From Ilumatobacteraceae bacterium (lineage in GTDB: Bacteria; Actinomycetota; Acidimicrobiia; Acidimicrobiales; Ilumatobacteraceae): DNA of 15,925 nt. The position numbers were made by a program, and so were the translations under genes. Below the pieces are notes generated by a model. That model had not been told where the DNA came from, searched no databases, and was given only the letters and a program-made list of their open reading frames with translations. The stretch is taken from positions 1-15,925 of the forward strand of contig SKFX01000116.1 in the NCBI GenBank assembly GCA_007117775.1, read 5' to 3'. Below, in pieces: positions 1-6,586 of this stretch (its first letter is position 1; the number at the start of each line of letters is the position of its first letter).

Positions 1-237
1 CTCGAGATCGACCGAGGCATCCAGATCGCCCGAGACCACCTGACCCCAGGCATGCACTCCGGCATCGGTGCGGCCGGCACCGACGAGCGCGACGTGGTGA
101 CGAACCACCCGCTCGACCGCGGCGGTGAGTTCGCCCATCACCGTGGTCACCCCCGGATTGGCGGCGAACCCGTGGAAGCCGGAACCGTCATAGGCCACCA
201 CCATGCAAACCCGACGCTGGGCGGTGGTGGGTTCCAT
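1..237 (-). CDS. truA: tRNA pseudouridine synthase A, N-terminal part (cut by window edge)
   Basis: TruA converts uridines 38-40 in the tRNA anticodon stem-loop to pseudouridine. The visible 79 residues include the family's N-terminal strand (VAYDGSGFHGF, residues 14-24) and the catalytic-loop motif GAGRTDAGVHA, with the nucleophile Asp at residue 58. The rest lies beyond position 1, so the gene is partial only because of the window. I chose the ATG at 237, which keeps the basic strand ahead of the YDGS motif. An in-frame ATG at 204 is an alternative, and neither has a strong Shine-Dalgarno. It follows rplQ by 44 bp with no terminator between them, so it is probably the last gene of the same transcript, the usual actinobacterial arrangement. 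Confidence 0.93.
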   Translation of the reverse strand, partial: MEPTTAQRRVCMVVAYDGSGFHGFAANPGVTTVMGELTAAVERVVRHHVALVGAGRTDAGVHAWGQVVSGDLDASVDLE

Positions 238-281
238 CGCTGAGACCGGTCGGAGGCGGCGACGTCTCGGCCGGAATCGAC

Positions 282-647
282 TCAGACGAGTTCGATACGG
301 GCCATCTGGGCCTTATCGCCCTGGCGCGGCCCGAGCTTCAGAATCCGGGTGTAGCCACCGGGACGCTCGAGGTACCGGGGTGCGACCTCGTTGACGAGCT
401 TATGGGTCATCTCGCGATCGCCGAGGTAGCCCTGGATCTGGCGGATCCGATGGACCCGCAGCGGGCCGTCCTGAGCGGACTTGGCTTTGGTGATGAGCTT
501 CTCGGCGACGGGGCGCAGCGCCTTGGCCTTGGCCTCGGTGGTGACGATGGCCTCGGCAGCGAACAGCGATGCGGCGAGGTTCGCCATCATCAGTCGCTGA
601 TGGGCGGCATCGCCGCCGAATGAACGTGCTCGGCGTGGGGTGGGCAT
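282..647 (-). CDS. rplQ: 50S ribosomal protein L17
   Basis: This 121-residue protein matches bacterial L17, a 50S protein near the exit of the peptide tunnel. It opens with MPTPRRARSFGG and continues with HQRLMMANLAASLF, which is the family's HRxxMxxNLxxSL motif, then TTEAKAKALRPVAEKLIT. The length is normal for a single-domain L17, with no C-terminal extension of the kind some actinobacteria carry. A good Shine-Dalgarno (AAGGA) lies six bases ahead of the ATG. It follows rpoA by 33 bp, the standard alpha-operon pairing, and precedes truA. Confidence 0.97.
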   Translation of the reverse strand: MPTPRRARSFGGDAAHQRLMMANLAASLFAAEAIVTTEAKAKALRPVAEKLITKAKSAQDGPLRVHRIRQIQGYLGDREMTHKLVNEVAPRYLERPGGYTRILKLGPRQGDKAQMARIELV

Positions 648-680
648 GGTGTGTCCTTGGATTCCTCGTGAGCCGGTGGA

Positions 681-1613
681 TCAGATCCGCAACATGAGGC
701 CGCGCTCGTCGAGCTTCTCCTTGACCTCATCCAGGCTCTTCTGACCGAAGTTGGTGATATTGAGCAGGTCCTCCTCGGTCTTGTTGAGGAGTTCACCCAC
801 GCTGTTGACCTGGGCCCGCTTCAAGCAGTTGCGCGGACGCTCGGAGAGATCGAGATCCTCGATCGGCAGGTCGAGATCGGGCGAAGCGCTCGAGGTGTCG
901 ATGACCTCGCTGAGCTCGAGGCCACGCGGTTCATCGCTGAGGCTCGCGACGAGATCGACGAGCGAGCGCAGGGTCGCACCGGCCGACGACAACGCCTCGG
1001 CAGGGGTCACTGAGCCATCGGTCTCGATCTCGATGAGCAACTGGTCGAAGTTGGTCGACTGTTCGACTCGGGTCGGCTCGACGTCGAACGACACCCGACG
1101 GACCGGAGAGAAGATGGCATCGATCGGGATGACCCCGATCACGCGGTTCTCGGACTCGCGCTGGCTCGAGGCATAGCCGCGGCCTTGGGCCACGGTCAGG
1201 TCGATCGCGAGGCGCGCCTTGCCATTGAGGGTGGCGATGTGCTGGTCGGGATTGAGGATCTCCACATCTGCCGGACACTCGATATCGGCCGCCGTGATGG
1301 TGGCCGGACCGCGGGCGTCGAGACGCAGCGTCAACTCTTCGTCGGCATGTGAGCGCACGACGATGTCCTTGAGGTTCAAGATGATGTCGGTGACATCCTC
1401 TGCGACACCAGAGATGGTGTCGAACTCGTGGAGGGCATCGTCGAATCGGACCGCGGTGATCGCGGCACCCGGAATCGACGACAGCAGGGTGCGGCGGAGC
1501 GAGTTGCCGAGCGTATGGCCGAAGCCGGGCTCGAGTGGGCCGACGCTGAAGCGCTGACGATTGCCGGTCGGCTCACCGAGAGCTTCGATGGTGGGTCGCT
1601 GCATCACGAGCAT
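681..1613 (-). CDS. rpoA: DNA-directed RNA polymerase subunit alpha
   Basis: RpoA dimerises to scaffold beta and beta' assembly, and its C-terminal domain contacts UP elements and activators. The N-terminal domain shows EPGFGHTLGNSLRRTLLSS (residues about 28-46) and the THRVEQ-like segment EPTRVEQSTNFDQL. A flexible linker follows residue ~230, and the C-terminal domain contains ERPRNCLKRAQVNSVGELL, where Arg259 corresponds by alignment to the DNA-binding Arg265 of E. coli. At 310 residues it is slightly shorter than many homologues but complete. The first ATG (MLVMQRPTI) matches the actinobacterial MLIAQRPT start. It sits between rpsD and rplQ as in other alpha operons. Confidence 0.98.
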   Translation of the reverse strand: MLVMQRPTIEALGEPTGNRQRFSVGPLEPGFGHTLGNSLRRTLLSSIPGAAITAVRFDDALHEFDTISGVAEDVTDIILNLKDIVVRSHADEELTLRLDARGPATITAADIECPADVEILNPDQHIATLNGKARLAIDLTVAQGRGYASSQRESENRVIGVIPIDAIFSPVRRVSFDVEPTRVEQSTNFDQLLIEIETDGSVTPAEALSSAGATLRSLVDLVASLSDEPRGLELSEVIDTSSASPDLDLPIEDLDLSERPRNCLKRAQVNSVGELLNKTEEDLLNITNFGQKSLDEVKEKLDERGLMLRI

Positions 1614-1692
1614 TTGATGCCGTGTCCTTTCCGAGAGTGTTCCTGATGGTGAGGTGGGTTGAACGCAGATACGTATGAGACGGGAATGAAGA

Positions 1693-2310
1693 TCACTTCG
1701 AGTACAACTCGACGATCAGCTGTTCGCGAACCGGGACATCGATGTGTTCGCGCTGGGGCAGTTCGCGCACGGTGACCTGCTTGCCGCCGTCGGCGGCCTC
1801 GAGCCAGCCGACGAGCGACCGGTCGAGCACATCGATGTTCTGCTGGATGACGATCATCTTCTGTGCCTTGGGCGAGAGCGAGACGACATCGCCCTTGCGG
1901 ACGCGGGCACTCGCGATGTCGAGACGCTTGCCGTTCACCAGGATCAGACCATGGTTGACGAACTGGCGTGCCTGGGGGCGAGTGCTGGCCCAGCCGGCGC
2001 GGAACACGACATTGTCGAGACGCTGTTCCAAGAGCCGCAACAGATTCTCACCGGTCGGGCCGGGAAGACGGATCGCCTCGTCATAGGTCTTGCGGAACTG
2101 GCGTTCGAGCACACCGTAGATGTACTTCGCCTTCTGCTTCTCCTGAAGCTGCGCCAGGTACTCGCTACCGGCATTGCGACGACGGGTGCGGCCGTGTGCA
2201 CCGGGCGGGAAGGGGCGCCGGTCGAGCGCGCGACGGCCCTTCTCGTTCTCGAAGATGTTCACGCCGAGGCGGCGTGAGACGCGGACTTTGGGACCGGTGT
2301 ATCGGGCCAT
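1693..2310 (-). CDS. rpsD: 30S ribosomal protein S4 (cysteine-free type)
   Basis: S4 is a primary 16S rRNA binder that nucleates 30S assembly and lines the mRNA entry channel. The 205-residue protein begins MARYTGPKVRVSRRLG and carries the S4 RNA-binding domain from about residue 90 (RLDNVVFRAGWASTRPQARQ, then VNGKRLDIASARVRKGD). The N-terminal region has no cysteines, so this is the zinc-independent form. An upstream GTG-type extension is possible on paper. The ATG at 2310 is preferred because it matches the family start, has AGGAGG in front, and sits one base after the rpsK stop (TGA-G-ATG), implying coupling. In some bacteria S4 represses the alpha operon; no such site was recognised here. 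Confidence 0.97.
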   Translation of the reverse strand: MARYTGPKVRVSRRLGVNIFENEKGRRALDRRPFPPGAHGRTRRRNAGSEYLAQLQEKQKAKYIYGVLERQFRKTYDEAIRLPGPTGENLLRLLEQRLDNVVFRAGWASTRPQARQFVNHGLILVNGKRLDIASARVRKGDVVSLSPKAQKMIVIQQNIDVLDRSLVGWLEAADGGKQVTVRELPQREHIDVPVREQLIVELYSK

Positions 2311-2311
2311 C

Positions 2312-2710
2312 TCAGCCCCTCCTGCGCTTGGGTGGACGGCAGCCATTGTGCGGGATCGGAGTCACGTCTTTGATCGACGTCACCTCGATACCGGCGTTCT
2401 GGATCGAGCGGACCGCGGTGTCACGGCCCGAACCCGGGCCCTTGACCTGCACCTCGGCGCGGCGCAGACCGTGTTCCTGGGCGGCCTTCGCAGCACGTTC
2501 GGCTGCGAGCTGGGCGGCGAACGGGGTGCTCTTTCTCGACCCTTTGAACCCGACGGCACCCGATGACGCCCAGGCGATGACATTGCCCTCGGTATCGGTG
2601 ATCGACACGATCGTGTTGTTGAACGAACTCTTGATATGAACCACACCCGTCGAGACGTTCTTGCGGTCGCGCTTGCGGGGGCGGCGTCCACCCTGTTTCG
2701 GCTTGGCCAT
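2312..2710 (-). CDS. rpsK: 30S ribosomal protein S11
   Basis: S11 lies on the 30S platform near the 3' end of 16S rRNA and the mRNA exit (Shine-Dalgarno) region. The 132-residue sequence has a basic N-terminus (KPKQGGRRPRKRDRKNV), the core GVVHIKSSFNNTIVSITD and WASSGAVGFKGSRKSTPFAAQ, and the near-invariant tail DVTPIPHNGCRPPKRRRG. A strong GGAGGAAG ribosome site lies six bases ahead of the ATG. It starts three bases after the rpsM stop and is coupled to rpsD downstream. Confidence 0.98.
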   Translation of the reverse strand: MAKPKQGGRRPRKRDRKNVSTGVVHIKSSFNNTIVSITDTEGNVIAWASSGAVGFKGSRKSTPFAAQLAAERAAKAAQEHGLRRAEVQVKGPGSGRDTAVRSIQNAGIEVTSIKDVTPIPHNGCRPPKRRRG

Positions 2711-2713
2711 CGC

Positions 2714-3094
2714 TTACTTCCTCCCAGCCTTCTTCTTGTTGGCAACGGTTCGCTTCGGGCCCTTGCGGGTCCGGGCATTGGTGTGGGTCCGCTGACCCCG
2801 CACCGGCAGACCCTTGCGGTGGCGGACGCCCTGATGGCATCCGATCTCGATCTTGCGCTTGATGTCGTTCTGCACATCGCGACGCAGGTCACCCTCGATG
2901 GTCAGATACTCATCGACATAGGCACGGATCTTGTTGACCTCGTCCTCGGTGAGGGTGTTGACCTTGGCATCGGCGTCGAGGGACAACTCGGTGCAGATCT
3001 TCTGGGCAGTCGGCAGTCCGATGCCGAAGATATAGGTGAGCGAGACCTCCAGACGCTTGTCACGTGGGATGTCCACTCCGGCGATTCGTGCCAT
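2714..3094 (-). CDS. rpsM: 30S ribosomal protein S13
   Basis: S13 sits in the 30S head and forms bridges to 23S rRNA and L5 while touching P-site tRNA. The 126-residue protein starts MARIAGVDIPRDKRLEVSLT, has the helix-two-turns-helix segment YIFGIGLPTAQKICTEL, and ends with the tRNA-contacting basic tail GQRTHTNARTRKGPKRTVAN followed by lysines. Length and start agree with the family. An AAGGAG site lies about 11 bases upstream. It ends with TAA, unlike the TGA stops of most of its neighbours. Confidence 0.98.
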   Translation of the reverse strand: MARIAGVDIPRDKRLEVSLTYIFGIGLPTAQKICTELSLDADAKVNTLTEDEVNKIRAYVDEYLTIEGDLRRDVQNDIKRKIEIGCHQGVRHRKGLPVRGQRTHTNARTRKGPKRTVANKKKAGRK

Positions 3095-3128
3095 ATTCGG
3101 CGATGCTCCTTCGTTACCTGAGACGATT

Positions 3129-3152
3129 GATGCTGGTCGGGATACTGGTCGG
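3129..3152. repeat. Tandem 12-bp direct repeat between rpsM and rpmJ
   Basis: Two adjacent 12-mers, gatgctggtcgg and gatactggtcgg on the + strand, differ at one base. They lie in the 69-bp spacer between rpmJ and rpsM, ahead of the rpsM ribosome site. This is probably a small duplication by replication slippage; no function is evident. Confidence 0.5.
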
Positions 3153-3163
3153 GACGGTGCCGT

Positions 3164-3277
3164 TCAGCCCTGGCGCTGCTTGTGACGCGGGTTCTCACAG
3201 ATGACCCGGATACGACCGTGCCGGCGGATCACCCTGCAGTTCTCACACATTTTCTTGACGCTCGGTCGGACCTTCAC
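3164..3277 (-). CDS. rpmJ: 50S ribosomal protein L36 (zinc-ribbon type)
   Basis: This short gene encodes 37 residues beginning MKVRPSVKKMCENCRVIRRH and ending NPRHKQRQG, a textbook L36. The zinc ligands are Cys11, Cys14, Cys27 and His32, so it is the metal-binding form. The start is GTG at 3277, behind a GAGG about seven bases upstream; an ATG just before it is out of frame and stops at once. L36 is a small late-assembling 50S protein that contacts several 23S rRNA helices. Its place between infA and rpsM is the standard one. Confidence 0.96.
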   Translation of the reverse strand: MKVRPSVKKMCENCRVIRRHGRIRVICENPRHKQRQG

Positions 3278-3358
3278 GGCATGCCTCGTTGCTGTACGGA
3301 TTGGGTTCGGATTGGAATTCAGATGAAGACGGATTCGATCATCGCTGGTTCGCGGCGA

Positions 3359-3583
3359 TCACTTGTAGCGGTAGGTGATGCGACCCCGGGTGAGGTCATA
3401 GGGCGTCAGTTCCACCTGCACCTTGTCCCCCGGCAGGATGCGGATGTAGTGCATTCGCATCTTGCCCGAGATATGGGCCAACACCTTGTGGCCATTCTCG
3501 AGTTCGACACGGAACATCGCATTCGGGAGAGATTCAACGATGGTGCCCTCGAGCACGATCGCATCTTCTTTGGGCTTGGGCAG
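3359..3583 (-). CDS. infA: Translation initiation factor IF-1, probable CTG start
   Basis: IF-1 is a one-domain OB-fold protein that occupies the 30S A site during initiation. The core is canonical: LEGTIVESLPNAMFRVELEN, then GHKVLAHISGKMRMHYIRIL and the ending YDLTRGRITYRYK. A GTG at 3556 would give only 65 residues and cut into the first beta-strand. Reading upstream in frame gives PKPKEDAI directly before V-L-E-G-T, matching the usual IF-1 N-terminus, and the only start available is CTG at 3583. That CTG lies five bases after a perfect AAGGAGG (3589-3595). The resulting 74 residues match the family's 72-75. An N-terminal read error at this codon is the main alternative. Confidence 0.88.
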   Translation of the reverse strand: MPKPKEDAIVLEGTIVESLPNAMFRVELENGHKVLAHISGKMRMHYIRILPGDKVQVELTPYDLTRGRITYRYK

Positions 3584-3588
3584 AACAC

Positions 3589-3595
3589 CCTCCTT
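3589..3595 (-). promoter_or_regulatory. Shine-Dalgarno of infA (decides CTG start)
   Basis: Minus-strand AAGGAGG, a full anti-16S match, is followed by GTGTT and then CTG at 3583. It is the strongest ribosome site near infA. The in-frame GTG at 3556 has only a weak AGAAG upstream. The spacing therefore favours initiation at the CTG. Confidence 0.75.
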
Positions 3596-3684
3596 GGACG
3601 GCAGGCGGAGCCTGACTCGGGACGAACGGTTGGACTCAGGAACCCGAGACGGGCACCCAGCGGCCTGTCACAGACCGGCGGCCA

Positions 3685-3713
3685 ATGCTATCGGCGCATC
3701 GGGACAACACCAA
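3685..3713 (-). promoter_or_regulatory. Candidate promoter for the infA (alpha-type) block
   Basis: Minus-strand TTGGTG (3708-3713), a 17-bp spacer and TAGCAT (3685-3690) form a sigma70-family-like promoter about 100 bases ahead of infA. The -10 lies in the 12-mer GCCGATAGCATT, which recurs exactly in the candidate promoter upstream of rplC with the same spacer length. Transcription would begin near 3678, giving an untranslated leader of about 95 bases. Confidence 0.6.
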
Positions 3714-3715
3714 TC

Positions 3716-3741
3716 GGATCTCGGGACAGATCCCGAACTCC
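3716..3741 (-). terminator. Weak hairpin between adk and the infA promoter
   Basis: Arms ggatctcggga and tcccgaactcc flank a caga loop on the + strand. They give six inner pairs, a two-base internal mismatch and three outer pairs. It lies after adk and just upstream of the candidate infA promoter. There is no U-tract, so if it ends transcription it is not a classical intrinsic terminator. Confidence 0.3.
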
Positions 3742-3744
3742 ACC

Positions 3745-3774
3745 GTCGGGATCCAATATCATCCATGATCCGAC
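3745..3774 (-). terminator. Second hairpin downstream of adk
   Basis: On the + strand gtcgggatc (3745-3753) pairs with gatccgac (3767-3774), eight pairs with a one-base bulge and a 13-base loop. It begins 30 bases past the adk stop. No U-tract follows on the minus strand. It may be a transcript 3'-end structure or a weak terminator for the spc block. Confidence 0.3.
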
Positions 3775-3804
3775 CGGCCCACCGGCCTCACTCGACGGTG
3801 CCGC

Positions 3805-4461
3805 TCACCGGTGCGACTCGACGGTGGAGGTCAGCCGCGCGAAGACGTGATCGGGGTGGCCGACCCCGTTGACGACCACCAGCCGACCGTCAGCTGAGTA
3901 ATAGCGCTTGAGCGGCGTCGTCTGGGACTCATACAGGTCGAGACGGCGATTCACCGCCTCGGGGGTGTCATCATCGCGCTGTTGGACGTCACCGCCACAG
4001 GTGTCACAGATCCATGGGCTCGGGTCCTGGCCGGTGGCGGTGTAGTTGGTGCCGCAGTCACGGCACACCCGTCGAGACGAGATCCGCTCCAGGACGATCT
4101 CGCGGGGCACATCGAGATCGATCACCGCATGCAGCGGTCGCTCAGCGGTGATGGAATCGAGAGCCTCGGCCTGGGCGACGGTGCGCGGGAACCCGTCGAG
4201 GATGTAGCCCCGATTGCGGGCATCATCGGCGCGCAGACGCTCATCGACGATGCCGATCATGATGTCATCGCCGACGAGCCCGCCGGCATCCATGACCTCT
4301 TTGGCCATCATTCCAAGTTCGGTGCCCTCGCGCACGGCGGCGCGCAGCATGTCCCCGGTGGAGATATGCGGCACGACATAGTGGCGTGACAGCCTGACGC
4401 ACTGGGTTCCCTTGCCGGCACCCTGGCGTCCGAGGATGATCAGTCTCGCTCCCGGGATCAT
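3805..4461 (-). CDS. adk: Adenylate kinase, zinc-LID type
   Basis: Adk catalyses ATP + AMP = 2 ADP in the cytoplasm. The 218-residue protein has the P-loop GRQGAGKGTQ (residues 11-20), the AMP-binding region HISTGDMLR, the DGFPRTVAQAEAL motif (89-101), and a LID with four cysteines (133, 136, 152, 155) expected to bind zinc. The usual G-x-P-G of the P-loop is G-R-Q-G here, so the proline is missing. Of several upstream starts, ATG 4461 is chosen because it places the P-loop near the N-terminus and has GGAGG/AGGA in front. It follows secY by 20 bp as in many spc operons; map, which often follows, is absent. Confidence 0.97.
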   Translation of the reverse strand: MIPGARLIILGRQGAGKGTQCVRLSRHYVVPHISTGDMLRAAVREGTELGMMAKEVMDAGGLVGDDIMIGIVDERLRADDARNRGYILDGFPRTVAQAEALDSITAERPLHAVIDLDVPREIVLERISSRRVCRDCGTNYTATGQDPSPWICDTCGGDVQQRDDDTPEAVNRRLDLYESQTTPLKRYYSADGRLVVVNGVGHPDHVFARLTSTVESHR

Positions 4462-4481
4462 CGATCCTGGCCTCCGTCGCC

Positions 4482-5798
4482 CTACTTGAGGAAGCCTTCG
4501 TAGTTGCGCAGCATCAACTGGCTGTCGATCTGGCGCATCAACTCGAGCGAGACACCGACCGAGATCAAGATGCTGGTTCCGGCGAAGGCGAAGGTGTTCA
4601 CACCGGCGATCCACAAGATGATGTAGGGCGTGATCGCCACGATGGCGATGAAGACCGCTCCTGGCAGGGTGATGCGGTTGACGGCCTTGGCCAGAAAGCT
4701 CTCGGTCTGTGGGCCGGGCCGAACACCGGGGATGAAGCCGCCCTGGCGGCGCAGCTGATCGGCCTGGCGGATCGGATCGAAGGCGATCGAGTTGTAGAAG
4801 TAGGCGAACGCCACGATCAACAATGCGAAGATGGTGACGTAGACGACGTTCTGGCTGTTGACGATGTACTGGTCCACGAACCGCACCACCGAACCGCGCC
4901 AGCCCTCGCTCGAGCCCAGGAAACTGACGAGGATCGCGGGCAGCAGCAGGATGGAGGACGCGAAGATGATCGGGATGACGCCGGACTGGTTGACCTTGAG
5001 CGGGATATAGGTGTTCTGGCCGCCCATCATGCGGCGGCCGACGACCCGTTTGGCGAACTGCACCGGGATGCGGCGTTGGCCCAACTCGACGAACACCACC
5101 GCCACGATGATGGCGAGGGTGACCAGGATCATGACCACGAACCAGAACTCCTTGTTGAGTTCAAGGATCGAATAGAAACCGCCGGGCAGACTGGCCACCA
5201 CCGACGCGAAGATGATCATCGACATACCGTTGCCGATCCCGCGCTGGGAGATCATCTCACCCATCCACATCAGCACCGCCGTACCCGCCACGAGGGTTGG
5301 GACGATCAGCAGGGCGCGGGGCCACAGACCGTCGGGCAGCAGCGGCACCGACGGCGCCTGGACCGCGGAGTAGAACGCACCGCCACCACCGGTACCGAAC
5401 AGGAACACCAGCACGGTGCCCTGCAACAGCGCCAGCGCGAGTGCGAGATAGCGGGTGTACTGGGTGATCTTGCGTTGGCCGACCGCACCCTGTTGCTGGA
5501 GCTCCTCGAGTTTGGGGATCACCACACCGAGCACCTGCATGATGATGCTGGCGGTGATGTAGGGCATGATGCCGAGCGCGAAGATCGAGAAGCTCTCGAA
5601 GGCTCCACCGGAGAACAGGTTGAACAGCCCGAGCGCACCGTCTTGGGCGCCGAAGCGCAACTGATCGATCGCCAACGGATCGACACCGGGAACACGGATC
5701 GCAGCACCGACTCGATACACCGCCACGATCATGAACGTGAACAGCAACTTATTGCGCAGATCGGCGATCTTGAAGGCGTTCTTCAGGTTGGAGATCAC
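4482..5798 (-). CDS. secY: Protein translocase subunit SecY
   Basis: SecY is the channel of the SecYEG translocon in the inner membrane. The 438-residue protein shows the N-terminal amphipathic segment and TM1, a plug-like region (GALGLFNLFSGGAFES), repeated long hydrophobic segments consistent with ten membrane helices, and the cytosolic C5 loop RRQGGFIPGVRPGPQT, whose Arg contacts SecA or the ribosome. It starts with GTG at 5798, with GAGGAA six bases upstream. Length is normal. It lies between rplO and adk, the standard place. Confidence 0.98.
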   Translation of the reverse strand: MISNLKNAFKIADLRNKLLFTFMIVAVYRVGAAIRVPGVDPLAIDQLRFGAQDGALGLFNLFSGGAFESFSIFALGIMPYITASIIMQVLGVVIPKLEELQQQGAVGQRKITQYTRYLALALALLQGTVLVFLFGTGGGGAFYSAVQAPSVPLLPDGLWPRALLIVPTLVAGTAVLMWMGEMISQRGIGNGMSMIIFASVVASLPGGFYSILELNKEFWFVVMILVTLAIIVAVVFVELGQRRIPVQFAKRVVGRRMMGGQNTYIPLKVNQSGVIPIIFASSILLLPAILVSFLGSSEGWRGSVVRFVDQYIVNSQNVVYVTIFALLIVAFAYFYNSIAFDPIRQADQLRRQGGFIPGVRPGPQTESFLAKAVNRITLPGAVFIAIVAITPYIILWIAGVNTFAFAGTSILISVGVSLELMRQIDSQLMLRNYEGFLK

Positions 5799-5842
5799 GT
5801 GCGATTCCTCGATGCGATGGTGGATGCGACGCTATCAGCGGT

Positions 5843-5867
5843 GGCCCCGGCGGTGCTGAGCCGGGCC
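5843..5867 (-). promoter_or_regulatory. GC-rich hairpin between rplO and secY
   Basis: Arms ggccccggc and gccgggcc on the + strand pair over eight base pairs with one bulged base and an eight-base loop. It fills part of the 82-bp rplO-secY spacer. No U-tract follows, so it may slow or partly end transcription, or protect RNA, rather than act as a full terminator. Confidence 0.35.
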
Positions 5868-5880
5868 ATCGTCGAAGCGA

Positions 5881-6381
5881 TCAGCGGTTGGTGAACTGGT
5901 TCCCCGAGACCGCCGGGCGACCGGCGCGACCCTCGGCCTTGAAGGGCAGTTCGATCAACGTCACCGAACCACCGGCGGCTTCGATGGCCGAGCGGGCAGC
6001 GGCCGAGATGCCATGGGCCTCGACGTTCACCGCGCCCGACAGTTCACCGCGGGCCAGGATCTTGACGAACTCACCGCGTTGGATGATGCCGCGCTCCACG
6101 AGCACATCGAGGGTGATATCGGCGACCTCCAGCGAACGGAGCTGGTCCAGGTTGACCGCCTGATACTCGACACGGAACGGGTTGTTGAAACCCTTGAGCT
6201 TCGGGACGCGCTGTTTGAGGGGCATCTGACCGCCCTCGAAGCCGCGCCGCACCGTATTGCGGGCGCGCTGGCCCTTGGTGCCGCGACCGGCGGTCTTGCC
6301 ACCCTTGCCGGCGGTGCCGCGACCGACGCGACGGCGGGGCTTCTTGGAACCCTCGGCTGGTTTCAGGTCATGGACGCGCAT
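5881..6381 (-). CDS. rplO: 50S ribosomal protein L15
   Basis: L15 helps late 50S assembly and threads its basic N-terminus among 23S rRNA helices. The 166-residue protein starts MRVHDLKPAEGSKKPRRRVG, has the glycine/basic stretch RGTAGKGGKTAGRGTKGQRA, the GFEGGQMPLKQRVPKLKGFN motif, and the C-terminal domain ending KAEGRAGRPAVSGNQFTNR. A GTG 24 bases upstream is in frame, but ATG 6381 matches the family start (MxLHDLKPAxGS) and forms TGA-G-ATG with rpmD. Confidence 0.97.
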   Translation of the reverse strand: MRVHDLKPAEGSKKPRRRVGRGTAGKGGKTAGRGTKGQRARNTVRRGFEGGQMPLKQRVPKLKGFNNPFRVEYQAVNLDQLRSLEVADITLDVLVERGIIQRGEFVKILARGELSGAVNVEAHGISAAARSAIEAAGGSVTLIELPFKAEGRAGRPAVSGNQFTNR

Positions 6382-6382
6382 C

Positions 6383-6586
6383 TCAGTCGCTCGCTTTCTC
6401 CGCACCGTCGCGCACCTCGATGAGGTGCGGGACGCGGGCGATCATGCCGCGGATCTCGGGACGATCGGGCAGGGTGTTGGTCTTGCCGATCCGACCCAGA
6501 CCGAGGGCGCGCAGCGTGCCGCGGGTCTTGGGCTTGGAACCGATACTGGAGCGGATCTGGGTCACGGTGATCTCGCCGGAACTCAT
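6383..6586 (-). CDS. rpmD: 50S ribosomal protein L30
   Basis: This 67-residue protein matches bacterial L30: an ITVTQIRSSIGSKPKTRGTL strand-helix followed by RALGLGRIGKTNTLPDRPEI and RGMIARVPHLIEV. Length is slightly above the usual 58-60 because of a short charged tail. GGAGGTG lies four bases ahead of the ATG. It overlaps the rpsE stop by four bases (ATGA), suggesting translational coupling, and is coupled again to rplO. Confidence 0.96.
   Translation of the reverse strand: MSSGEITVTQIRSSIGSKPKTRGTLRALGLGRIGKTNTLPDRPEIRGMIARVPHLIEVRDGAEKASD

Noticed and set aside
238..281. Terminator between rplQ and truA
   Set aside because: No stem-loop or T-tract is visible in the 44-bp gap.
1614..1692. 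Possible promoter (TACGTA) ahead of rpoA
   Set aside because: A -10-like hexamer is present, but no -35-like sequence at the right distance and no match to the two better promoters here.
4462..4614. Longer N-terminus for Adk reaching into secY
   Set aside because: It would put 51 unrelated residues before the P-loop and overlap secY; ATG 4461 has a good ribosome site.
5799..5842. TAGCGT as a -10 for secY
   Set aside because: Resembles the TAGCAT element, but the sequence 17 bp upstream has no TTG-type -35.
5076..5894. A 272-residue + strand frame opposite secY
   Set aside because: His/Asp/Glu-rich translation typical of the reverse complement of a hydrophobic membrane protein; no ribosome site or family match.
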